The notes under the pieces were generated by a model. That model saw nothing but the letters and a program-made list of their open reading frames with translations. It was not told the DNA's origin and did no database searches. From Solirubrobacterales bacterium (GTDB lineage Bacteria > Actinomycetota > Thermoleophilia > Solirubrobacterales > 70-9), in assembly GCA_030152505.1 (NCBI GenBank), contig JASLJO010000043.1, positions 1 to 11,075 of the forward strand: DNA of 11,075 nucleotides, written 5' to 3'. Positions 1 through 6,690 of this stretch are shown here, in pieces (position 1 is the first letter of the stretch; every line of letters begins with the position of its first letter). A program made the translations under genes and the position numbers.

Positions 1-807
1 GAGCACCTCACCGAGCAGCGGGCACGCCCGCCGATCGTCGAGATGCGCAAGGTCACCAAGGTCTACCCCGGCGGTCACGTCGGGCTGGAACGGGTGAGCC
101 TGCGGGTCGACCGGGGCGAGTTCGTCTTCCTCGTCGGCCCAACGGGCTGCGGCAAGTCGACCCTGATCAAGACGCTGATCCGCGACGAGCAGGCCACCGA
201 TGGTGCCGTCCGCATCGCCGGGCGCGACATCGGCGCCCTGCCGGAGAAGAAAATCCCGCAGCTGCGGCGCAACATCGGCACGGTTTTCCAGGACTTCAAG
301 CTGCTCCCCGACCGCACCGTCTACGACAACGTCGCCTATGCGCGGCAGGTGCTCGGCGCCCACCGCGGCGAAATCCGCCGCCAGGTGCCGGAGATCCTCC
401 GTTTGGTCGGTCTCTCGACCAAGCTGCACAGCTATCCGGACGAGCTCTCGGGTGGGGAGCAGCAGCGCGTCTCGATCGCCCGCGCCTTCGTCAACCACCC
501 GCCGCTGCTGCTCGCCGACGAGCCAAGCGGCAACCTCGACCCGGTCACCTCGATCGGCGTGATGCAGCTGCTCTACCGGATCAACAAGACCGGTACGACC
601 GTCGTCGTCGTCACCCACGACCGCGAGATGGTCGACAACATGCGCCGCCGCGTGGTCGAGCTCTACGAGGGCCGCGTCGTCCGCGACGAGGTCAGCGGCG
701 GCTACACCGAGGAGTCGACCTCGGAGTTCGGCCTGCGTATGCGGGCCGAGATGGGGGTCGCGCCCGAGGGACAGACCAACGGCCATGCCGGCGAGTCGCT
801 CTTCTGA
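1..807 (+). CDS. ftsE: Cell-division ATP-binding protein FtsE (5' end probably outside window)
   Basis: FtsE is the cytoplasmic ATPase of the FtsEX complex, which couples ATP hydrolysis to control of cell-wall hydrolysis at the septum. Counting from the ATG at 43, the protein shows Walker A GPTGCGKST (32-40), the FtsE-typical Q-loop FQDFKLL (82-88), signature LSGGEQQR (135-142), Walker B LLLADEP (155-161) and the H-loop His192. The frame is open to base 1, and the residues just before ATG 43 (PPIVE) extend the first beta strand that normally begins FtsE. No ribosome binding site precedes that ATG, and no other start codon is visible in frame, so the true start probably lies upstream. About 30 residues after the ABC core (from about 222) form a Gly/Glu-rich tail longer than in typical FtsE proteins of 220-230 residues. 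The stop is three bases before the ftsX ATG, which suggests coupled translation. Family identity is secure; the start is not. Confidence 0.95.
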   Translation, partial: EHLTEQRARPPIVEMRKVTKVYPGGHVGLERVSLRVDRGEFVFLVGPTGCGKSTLIKTLIRDEQATDGAVRIAGRDIGALPEKKIPQLRRNIGTVFQDFKLLPDRTVYDNVAYARQVLGAHRGEIRRQVPEILRLVGLSTKLHSYPDELSGGEQQRVSIARAFVNHPPLLLADEPSGNLDPVTSIGVMQLLYRINKTGTTVVVVTHDREMVDNMRRRVVELYEGRVVRDEVSGGYTEESTSEFGLRMRAEMGVAPEGQTNGHAGESLF

Positions 808-810
808 CCC

Positions 811-1728
811 ATGTCGCGACTTCTCTTCTTCACTCAGGAGGCCTTCCGGGCGCTGCGCCGTAACGGCGCACCGAGCATGGCCGCGATCGTCACCACGATC
901 GTCACCGTGATCCTGCTCGGGGTGCTGATCCCGATCTTCCAGACGACGCAGGCGAAGAGCAACCAGGTGCGCGACAGCCTCGAAACCCGCGTGGCGATCT
1001 TCGACGATGCGACCAAGACCGAAATCGACCAGCTCGAACAAAAGCTGCTGGCGATCCCGCACGTTGCCTCGGTGCGTCTGATCACCAAGTCCGAAGCCCT
1101 GGATGAACTGAAGCAGGATCTGGGCAAGGACAAGAGCGGTGAACTGCTGACCCAGCTGCACTCGAATCCGCTGCCCGCGAACTTCTCGGTCAAGGCGGAC
1201 GATGCGAGCAATCTCGACGCGGTCGAAACGGCGATCACCCCGCCTGGCCCCGAAGGCAAGCCGCAGCCGATCTCGCCGATCGTCCAGGACCAGTTCAACC
1301 GCCAGGAAGACTCGAAGAAGATCGAGCAGGTGACGAGTGCGCTGAAGATCGTCCTCACCGTGATCACCGCGCTTCTGATCGCCGCCTCGTTGATGCTGGT
1401 CGGCAACACGATCCGGCTCTCGATCTACACCCGCCGGCGTGAGGTCGAGGTGATGCGCTTGGTCGGCGCCACCCGCTGGTTCATCCGCTGGCCGTTCATG
1501 ATCGAGGGGGTCGTGGTCGGCTTCTTCGGCGGCCTGGTGGCCATACTTGTCCTGTGGCTGGGCAAGCTGACGATCGTCGACCCTTTGAGCAACAGCATCG
1601 GCTTCCTCGCCGCCCAGAACAGCACCACGCTTTCCTTCCCGGCCCTGGTCGTGATCCTCTTCGGCGCCGCGGTGCTGGTCTCGGCGATCGGCTCCGGCAT
1701 CACCCTGCGCCGCTTCCTCAAGGTTTAG
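811..1728 (+). CDS. ftsX: Cell-division membrane protein FtsX
   Basis: FtsX is the membrane partner of FtsE and passes the ATPase cycle to extracytoplasmic peptidoglycan hydrolases or their activators. The 305-residue protein has the classic layout: a basic cytoplasmic N terminus, a first membrane helix at about 23-45, an external domain at about 46-175, then three helices at about 176-198, 229-250 and 276-298. The conserved cytoplasmic segment after the second helix reads RRREVEVMRLVGATRWFIR (208-226), diagnostic for FtsX. The external domain contains a Pro-rich stretch near 143-156 that may be a lineage insertion. The ATG is three bases after the ftsE stop, with no convincing ribosome binding site of its own, so translation is probably coupled to ftsE. 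The S41 peptidase gene follows after 16 bases. No NlpC/P60 or amidase gene, the usual FtsX target, is visible in the window. Confidence 0.96.
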   Translation: MSRLLFFTQEAFRALRRNGAPSMAAIVTTIVTVILLGVLIPIFQTTQAKSNQVRDSLETRVAIFDDATKTEIDQLEQKLLAIPHVASVRLITKSEALDELKQDLGKDKSGELLTQLHSNPLPANFSVKADDASNLDAVETAITPPGPEGKPQPISPIVQDQFNRQEDSKKIEQVTSALKIVLTVITALLIAASLMLVGNTIRLSIYTRRREVEVMRLVGATRWFIRWPFMIEGVVVGFFGGLVAILVLWLGKLTIVDPLSNSIGFLAAQNSTTLSFPALVVILFGAAVLVSAIGSGITLRRFLKV

Positions 1729-1744
1729 TGACAGGGCAGTCGGC

Positions 1745-2929
1745 GTGAGCGCCGCGCGCACGCTGGGCCTCACGGCCGCGCTGCTCCTCGTGCTCGCGGC
1801 GGGTCTGTGGATCGGCGGCCATCCGGCGAGGATGCCGTCTTCTTTGCGCGACGTCTTCGTCGACGAATCGGCCGGGCTGACCGCCGAAGCCAGCGAGCTG
1901 ATCGAAGACAACTACTACCGCGAGGTCCCGCAGAGGAAGCTGATCGACTCCTCACTGGGTGGCATGGTGCGGGGGCTGCGCCGCCGCTACCACGACCGCT
2001 TCTCCGACTACTTCTCGCCGAAGATGCTGACCCGCTTCGACGAGGAAATCGAAGGGCGCTTCTCCGGGGTTGGCCTCAGCGTGACCGAAACGAAGCGCGG
2101 GCTGCGTGTGGTGCGTGTCTTCAAGGGCTCGCCGGCGGAAGAGGGCGGAATCGCGGTCGGCGAGACGATCGTCATGGTGGACGGCAGGTCGATCGCCGGG
2201 CTCGACTCGACGGCGGCCACGGAAATGATCAAGGGACCAGAAGGAACCGAGGTCACGCTCGGCATGCGCGCGCCGAAGGGCGGCAAGACGCGGCAGGTGC
2301 GCCTCACTCGCGCCCAGATCTCGCTGCCGGTGGTCAGCAGCAGGCTCGAGACGGTCAGCGGCAAGAAGCTCGGCTACGTGCGGCTTGCCGCCTTCAGCGA
2401 AGGCGCCGACGTCGTCCTGCGGCGGGCGGTGCGCAGGCTGCAGCGGCAGGGGGCGGAGGGGCTCGTGCTCGACCTGCGCGGCAATGGCGGCGGCCTGCTG
2501 GATGAGGCGGTGCTGACCGCGAGCATCTTCCTGCCCAAGGGCGAAGTCGTCGTCTCGACCGATTCCCGCACCCAGGGCCACGCCGTCTACAGGACCAAGG
2601 GCGGCAGCCTGCCGCCGCTGCCGATCGTCGTCCTGATCGACCGCAACACCGCCTCGGCGGCGGAGATCCTCACCGCGGCGCTGGCCGACGACGCCGGGGC
2701 GAAGACCGTCGGCACGCGGTCCTACGGCAAGGGCGTCTTCCAGCAGGAGATCGGCCTCTCCAACGGCGGTGCCTTGAAGCTGACCGTGGGCGAGTACTTC
2801 ACCCCGGATGGCGCGAATCTCGCCGGCAAGGGCATCCGGCCGGACATACCAGCCACCAACCGGCCGGGCACGGCACCGGATGAGGGCCTGGAAAAAGCCC
2901 TGGCGGTGCTGGTGACCGAAGCACGATGA
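1745..2929 (+). CDS. S41-family C-terminal processing peptidase with PDZ domain
   Basis: This is a serine protease of the CtpA/CtpB/Prc type, which cleaves near the C termini of extracytoplasmic proteins. It has 394 residues, starting at a GTG with AGGG eight bases upstream. An N-terminal hydrophobic segment (about 7-25) is a signal anchor. A PDZ domain spans about 95-190, with the peptide-binding turn near GRFSGVGL (104-111). The S41 core follows: LVLDLRGNGGG (240-250), the nucleophile Ser304 in NTASAAE, and the general base Lys329 in SYGKG. The Ser-to-Lys spacing of 25 equals that of the plant D1 processing protease and E. coli Prc, and Gln333 fits the third catalytic position. The ftsEX-S41 order is a known linkage in several bacterial groups and suggests a role in envelope or division-related proteolysis. 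Substrates cannot be deduced. The ctpA/ctpB symbol choice is arbitrary, so none is given. Confidence 0.95.
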   Translation: MSAARTLGLTAALLLVLAAGLWIGGHPARMPSSLRDVFVDESAGLTAEASELIEDNYYREVPQRKLIDSSLGGMVRGLRRRYHDRFSDYFSPKMLTRFDEEIEGRFSGVGLSVTETKRGLRVVRVFKGSPAEEGGIAVGETIVMVDGRSIAGLDSTAATEMIKGPEGTEVTLGMRAPKGGKTRQVRLTRAQISLPVVSSRLETVSGKKLGYVRLAAFSEGADVVLRRAVRRLQRQGAEGLVLDLRGNGGGLLDEAVLTASIFLPKGEVVVSTDSRTQGHAVYRTKGGSLPPLPIVVLIDRNTASAAEILTAALADDAGAKTVGTRSYGKGVFQQEIGLSNGGALKLTVGEYFTPDGANLAGKGIRPDIPATNRPGTAPDEGLEKALAVLVTEAR

Positions 2930-2930
2930 G

Positions 2931-2977
2931 TTCCGGTGCGCCTTTCCCACCGCATGGGTTGGAAAAGCGCACCGGAA
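2931..2977 (+). promoter_or_regulatory. Hairpin in the S41/RNB intergene, overlapping the RNB ribosome binding site
   Basis: A perfect 11-bp inverted repeat, TTCCGGTGCGC (2931-2941) and GCGCACCGGAA (2967-2977), is separated by 25 nt. The spacer can form further pairs: TTT/AAA, and CCCA (2946-2949) with TGGG (2955-2958) around a five-base loop. The right arm contains the first four bases of GGAAGG (2974-2979), the best ribosome binding site for the downstream nuclease ATG at 2987. No T-run follows, so this is not a standard intrinsic terminator. Reading it as a translational control or RNA-processing hairpin is inference; the repeat itself is directly visible. Confidence 0.6.
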
Positions 2978-2986
2978 GGTGGGGAG

Positions 2987-4591
2987 ATGGCTGAGCGGGA
3001 TTGGCGCTACTACCGGGCGCGGCAGCGTGCACGCGGGCGGCGTGAGGAGCCGAAGACGGCCCGCGACGCGGTCGAGGCATGGCTGCGCGAGGAGCTGGGC
3101 GGGCGCGGCTTCGGTGCCGCGCTGGAGATGGAAGCCGGGCGGGCAGGCGATGTCGCCGAGTCGCGCGGCTTCGCGCGCCGCGACCTGACCGAGCTGCCGA
3201 CCTTCACCGTCGATCCGGCGACCGCGCGCGACTTCGACGACGCGGTCTCGGCGCGGCGCGAGGGCGGGGCGACCCGGCTCTGGATCCATATCGCCGATGT
3301 CGCCGCCCATGTGCCGCCGGGTTCACCCCTGGACCGTGAGGCGCGGCGGCGCGCCAACAGCACCTACGTGCCCGGGACGGTCGAGCCGATGCTCCCGCAC
3401 GCGCTCAGCGAGGAAGCCTGCAGCCTGGCGCCGGGGGTGGAGCGGCTCGCGGTGACGGCCGAGATCGAGCTCGGCCCCGACGGCAAGGCCGCTGGGGCGG
3501 CCTTCTACCGCAGCCGTATCCGCTCGGACGCACGGCTCGACTACGACCAGCTCGACGTGATCTTTGCCGGCCGCGCCGAAGCGCCCCAGGCTGTCGCCGA
3601 GCCCCTCTCCGTCGCCCGCAAGGCGGCGGCTGCGCTGGGCGAACGGCGCGGCGCCACCAGCCTCGAGGTCGAGTCCTTCGAGCCGGAGTTTCGCTTCGAC
3701 TCGCGCGGAAACGTGATCGGTGCCCGTGGTGTCGCCCAGACCGAGTCGCACCGCCTGATCGAGCGGCTGATGATCCTCACCAACGAGCAGGTGGCCCAAC
3801 TGCTGGAGCGCAAGCGGGTGCCGGCGATCTACCGCGTGCACGCGCGACCGGACCCGCTGCGGATCGAAAGGCTGATTGAGCAGCTGCATGAGCTCGAGAT
3901 CCCGACTCCGCCGTTGCGCGGCAGGCCGGCGCCGAGCGAGGCCGCCGAGCTGGCGGCGGAGGCGAGCCGGCTTGTGGCGCGAGAGGCGACGCGACGCGGG
4001 CACGGTCGCAGCGCGTATACAACGCTCGTGCTGCGTTCCCTCGAACAGGCTCGATACAGCGAGCGCAACGGTGGCCACGCCGGCCTTGGCAGCGCCGCCT
4101 ACTGTCACTTCACCTCGCCGATTCGTCGCTATCCCGACCTCGTCGTCCACCGCGCCCTGCTGGCGACGTTGGGCGAGGGCGAGCCTGCGCCGAGCGCGGC
4201 AGAAGCGCGCGAGGCAGCCGTGCATTGCAGCGAGCGCGAGCGCGAGTCGATGCGGGTCGAGCGCCGCGCCGACGACGTCTGCGCCGCCTTCCTGCTTGAG
4301 CGCGAGTTGCGCGAGCGGGGCGCCGAGACCCAGTTCGAAGGCGAGGTCTCCGGGCTGATCCGCGCCGGCGCCTTCGTCGGCTTCGGGGGCGAGCTCGGCG
4401 ACGTCTACGAGGGCTTCCTTCCGGCCCGCCGCCTGGGCGGGGCCGAGCGTTTCGAGCTGGACGAGAGCGAGACGGCGCTGGTCGGTCAGGACTCGCGGCG
4501 CAAGCTGCGCCTCGGCGACCCTATATCCGTCCAGGTGAGCGGCGTCGAAGCGGTCCGCGGTCGCGCCGACCTGGAGCCGGTGGATGGCTAA
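2987..4591 (+). CDS. rnr: RNase R/RNase II-family 3'-5' exoribonuclease lacking cold-shock domains
   Basis: This is an RNB-domain exoribonuclease that degrades RNA from the 3' end. In trans-translation, RNase R removes non-stop mRNA with tmRNA-SmpB. The ATG at 2987 is chosen because GGAAGG lies seven bases upstream; an in-frame GTG at 2936 would start inside the hairpin. The 534-residue protein has a basic N terminus (1-25) and about 65 residues before the RNB domain. The RNB domain carries the metal-binding pattern TVDPATARDFDD (Asp76, 82, 84 and 85) and the conserved HFTSPIRRYPDLVVHR (374-389). A C-terminal S1-like RNA-binding domain lies at about 447-530. It is well short of E. coli RNase R (about 813) or RNase II (644) because the N-terminal cold-shock domains are absent. 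The stop overlaps the smpB start, which strongly suggests joint expression. RNase II and RNase R cannot be separated by eye; the symbol rests on the smpB linkage. Confidence 0.88.
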   Translation: MAERDWRYYRARQRARGRREEPKTARDAVEAWLREELGGRGFGAALEMEAGRAGDVAESRGFARRDLTELPTFTVDPATARDFDDAVSARREGGATRLWIHIADVAAHVPPGSPLDREARRRANSTYVPGTVEPMLPHALSEEACSLAPGVERLAVTAEIELGPDGKAAGAAFYRSRIRSDARLDYDQLDVIFAGRAEAPQAVAEPLSVARKAAAALGERRGATSLEVESFEPEFRFDSRGNVIGARGVAQTESHRLIERLMILTNEQVAQLLERKRVPAIYRVHARPDPLRIERLIEQLHELEIPTPPLRGRPAPSEAAELAAEASRLVAREATRRGHGRSAYTTLVLRSLEQARYSERNGGHAGLGSAAYCHFTSPIRRYPDLVVHRALLATLGEGEPAPSAAEAREAAVHCSERERESMRVERRADDVCAAFLLERELRERGAETQFEGEVSGLIRAGAFVGFGGELGDVYEGFLPARRLGGAERFELDESETALVGQDSRRKLRLGDPISVQVSGVEAVRGRADLEPVDG

Positions 4592-5066
4592 GAAGGGCAA
4601 GAAACGGGCGCCCGCCTCCGGCGACGTCGCCACCAACCGCCGCGCCCGGCACAAATTCGAGCTGGTGGAGAAGGTCGAGTCGGGGATCGTCCTGCTCGGC
4701 TCGGAGGTCAAGTCGCTGCGCAACGGCAAGGCGCAGATGACCGACGCCTACGCGGTCATAGACAAGGGCGAGGTGTGGCTGCGCAACCTTCACATCCCGC
4801 CGTATGAGCCCGCCAGCCGCGAGAACCACGAGCCGGAGCGGCCGCGCAAGCTGCTCCTGCACAGGGCCGAGATCGAGCGCTTGGTGGGCAAGACGGCGGA
4901 GAAAGGGCTCACCCTGATCCCGACTCGCATCTACTTCAAGGGCTCCCTGGCCAAGGTCGAGCTTGCCCTGGCTCGGGGCAAGGAGGGGCGCGATCGCCGC
5001 CGCGAGATCGCGGCACAGGACGTGCGACGCGAGGTCGAGCGGGAATTCAAGGGCCGAATGAGGTAG
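4584..5066 (+). CDS. smpB: SsrA-binding protein SmpB
   Basis: SmpB binds the tRNA-like domain of tmRNA, delivers it to stalled ribosomes and places its C-terminal tail in the empty mRNA channel. The 160-residue protein has the family core: NRRARHKFELVEKVESGIVL (18-37), GSEVKSLRNGKAQMTDAYA (39-57), the WLRNLHIPPYEPAS segment (65-78), and LTLIPTRIYFKGSLAKVELALARGK (near 109-133). The basic tail GRDRRREIAAQDVRREVER (135-153) corresponds to the segment that becomes helical in the decoding centre. Its start ATGGCTAA overlaps the nuclease stop by eight bases, and GGAG sits seven bases upstream inside the nuclease gene. Its RNA partner ssrA is present at 8160-8517, so the two core components are only about 3 kb apart. 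Confidence 0.98.
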   Translation: MAKKGKKRAPASGDVATNRRARHKFELVEKVESGIVLLGSEVKSLRNGKAQMTDAYAVIDKGEVWLRNLHIPPYEPASRENHEPERPRKLLLHRAEIERLVGKTAEKGLTLIPTRIYFKGSLAKVELALARGKEGRDRRREIAAQDVRREVEREFKGRMR

Positions 5067-5080
5067 CTTCGGGGCCCGTC

Positions 5081-6619
5081 ATGATCATGGCCAACTTCGT
5101 CAGCGACCATGTCGAGTACTTCGTAGCCGGGCTCGTGGTGGCGATCCTGCTTTTGCTGCTCGTGATCAGCGTGGTACAACGGCGCGGCAAGGAGAGGGAG
5201 CAGAAGCAAGCCCAGAAGCCGGGTGCCGCCGGGGCGCCGCCACCGCCTGTGCCCCCCCCGGGCCAGTCATTGAGCGGCAAGGAGAAGCGAAAGCTGGCGC
5301 GCGAGCAGCAACGCGCCGCCCGCGGCGAACACCGCAAACGGCGTGGCGAAGAGGCGAAGAAACGCCGCGAGGAACGGACCCGCAGGCGTTCCGAGAAGCG
5401 CGGTAAGCCCGCGGCCGGGCGCCCCTCGGGCCGCAAGGCGAAGAAGGAAGCGGCCAAGGCCGAGCGCGAGCTGGCGGCCGCCCGCGCGGCGCAGGAGCGG
5501 GCACTCTACGAGCAGCAGAGTGCCGGCACGGCGGAACCCGGCCAGGCAGCGGCGCCGCAGGCGCCGGTGCCACCCCCGGCGGCACAGCCTTCCCAGGGCC
5601 AGACCCAGTTCACGACCCCTCCTCCGCCGATGCCGGCCCCGCCCGGGCCGGCTGGCGTGCCCGCTCCGCCACAGCCCGAGCCGCCAGTGCCCCCGCCGCC
5701 GGCGCCGGGGGGATACGACCCCGCCGCGGCGGAACATCGGGTGCAGGACAAGGTTGCTGAAATTCAGCGGGAGGAGGAGCGCATCCGCGCCGAGGCGGAC
5801 CGCCGGATTGCGGAGGCCGAGCGACTCCAGCGCGAGGCCGAGGCGCGACAGGCCCAGGCCGAGGCTGGCCAGACGACGCAGAGCATGGCGGCCGTCCCGG
5901 CACCGGCACCGGCACCCGCACCCGCACCCGCGAGCGTCGCGCCGGCGCCGGATATGCAGACTGCCGAACACCGCCTGCAACAGGAGCGCGAAGCGCAGGA
6001 GCGCGCGCTGGCCGAAGCGCAGGAGCGCCTGCGCCAGATCGAGGAGCGGACCAAAGCAGCAGAACAGCGTGCCGCGGAGGCAGAGCGCCTCTCACAGCTG
6101 AAAGCGCAGGAGGCAGAGCGGCAGCAGCGTTTGCGCGAGATTGAGGCCAGCGTCGCCCAAGCCGAGGAGCGCGCCCGTGAAGCCGAGCGACGGGCGGCGG
6201 AGGCCGAGCAGGCCGTGCTCGGAGCCGTGCAGGGCAGTGGGATGCCTCAGCCACCGACGACCCCTTCGCCCCCTCCAGAGCCGCAGCCGCCCATTGTCGA
6301 GCCGACGCCCCCGACGCCCGAGCCGCCGCCGGGACCCCCGCCGGCCCCGCCGCAGCCGGGTCCGCCGCCCGCGCCCGATCCCGAACCGGCGCCCCCACGG
6401 CCGGAGCCGCAGCCGACGGCTCAGACTGGCGACACGATCGAACTCAACAACGTCACCTTTGAGCAGCTGCGCGGGCATGGGCTATCGGTGACCCAGGCGA
6501 CCCGTCTGCTCGCCCACCGTGAGCGCGTTGGCAGATTCCAGTCGATAGACGAACTCGACGAGATACCGGGCTTGCCGCGGGAGTTCGCCGAAGACCTAAA
6601 GCGCCGCTCGCGGGTCTAG
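5081..6619 (+). CDS. Unrecognised membrane-anchored coiled-coil/proline-rich protein with C-terminal helix-hairpin-helix
   Basis: No named family is recognised over the full 512 residues. One membrane helix lies at about 12-33. The residues before it are acidic and those after it (QRRGKER) strongly basic, so the bulk should be cytoplasmic. Next come a Pro cluster (53-60), a very basic Lys/Arg/Glu segment (66-135), Pro-rich linkers (161-209, 273-290 and 389-445) and two Ala/Glu/Arg coiled-coil stretches (about 216-263 and 293-380). The end (452-510) resembles the ComEA-type tandem helix-hairpin-helix: IELNNVTFEQL, then LLAHRERVGRFQSIDELDEIPGL. The first hairpin (GHGLSV) is degenerate, whereas the second (IPGLPREF) is closer to consensus. 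Such domains bind DNA or RNA backbone without sequence specificity. The gene starts 14 bases after smpB with a weak GGGG six bases upstream; ATG 5087 is an alternative start. A membrane-to-nucleic-acid tether is inferred. The low-complexity middle may vary between strains. Confidence 0.85.
   Translation: MIMANFVSDHVEYFVAGLVVAILLLLLVISVVQRRGKEREQKQAQKPGAAGAPPPPVPPPGQSLSGKEKRKLAREQQRAARGEHRKRRGEEAKKRREERTRRRSEKRGKPAAGRPSGRKAKKEAAKAERELAAARAAQERALYEQQSAGTAEPGQAAAPQAPVPPPAAQPSQGQTQFTTPPPPMPAPPGPAGVPAPPQPEPPVPPPPAPGGYDPAAAEHRVQDKVAEIQREEERIRAEADRRIAEAERLQREAEARQAQAEAGQTTQSMAAVPAPAPAPAPAPASVAPAPDMQTAEHRLQQEREAQERALAEAQERLRQIEERTKAAEQRAAEAERLSQLKAQEAERQQRLREIEASVAQAEERAREAERRAAEAEQAVLGAVQGSGMPQPPTTPSPPPEPQPPIVEPTPPTPEPPPGPPPAPPQPGPPPAPDPEPAPPRPEPQPTAQTGDTIELNNVTFEQLRGHGLSVTQATRLLAHRERVGRFQSIDELDEIPGLPREFAEDLKRRSRV
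5899..5928 (+). repeat. Hexanucleotide microsatellite within the helix-hairpin-helix protein gene
   Basis: Three GGCACC units are followed by two CGCACC units in tandem, encoding the Pro-Ala run at residues 273-284. The repeat unit is two codons, so slippage would lengthen or shorten the linker without shifting the frame. Confidence 0.75.
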
Positions 6620-6690
6620 GAGGGTCTGGCGAAACCCCCGCCCACGTCTGGCGGCGGCGGAGACGCGAGTTTCTCGCCAGAACCTCCTAG
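6616..6690. terminator. Large palindrome between convergent genes, probable bidirectional terminator
   Basis: CTAGGAGG (6616-6623) pairs with CCTCCTAG (6683-6690). After one mismatch (6624/6682), TCTGGCG (6625-6631) pairs with CGCCAGA (6675-6681). A two-base bulge (6673-6674) is followed by AAAC (6632-6635) pairing with GTTT (6669-6672). Inside the 33-nt apical loop a second stem forms, CGTCT (6645-6649) with AGACG (6661-6665), around a GGC-rich loop. The TAG stop of the + strand gene (6617-6619) and the stop of the - strand gene (6687-6689) sit at mirrored positions in the two arms. There is no clear T-run, so termination may depend on stem strength or another factor. Confidence 0.7.

Noticed and set aside
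2936..2986. Upstream in-frame GTG (2936) and ATG (2954) starts for the nuclease
   Set aside because: Both lie inside the hairpin without a ribosome binding site, and the added residues look non-conserved. ATG 2987 has GGAAGG seven bases upstream.
1952..3310. Long - strand open frame (452 codons) across the S41 and RNB genes
   Set aside because: It is antisense to two genes with clear catalytic motifs, crosses their boundary, and its Arg/Ala/Pro-rich translation has no recognisable domain. Long antisense frames are expected in GC-rich DNA.
3323..4729. Long - strand open frame (468 codons) across the RNB nuclease and smpB
   Set aside because: Same reasoning: it mirrors conserved nuclease and SmpB coding and has low-complexity composition without motifs.
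5267..6478. Several + and - strand frames overlapping the helix-hairpin-helix protein gene
   Set aside because: Their Arg/Pro/Ala-only composition mirrors the repetitive Pro/Ala/Glu codons of the sense frame. The sense frame alone has a membrane helix and a structured end.
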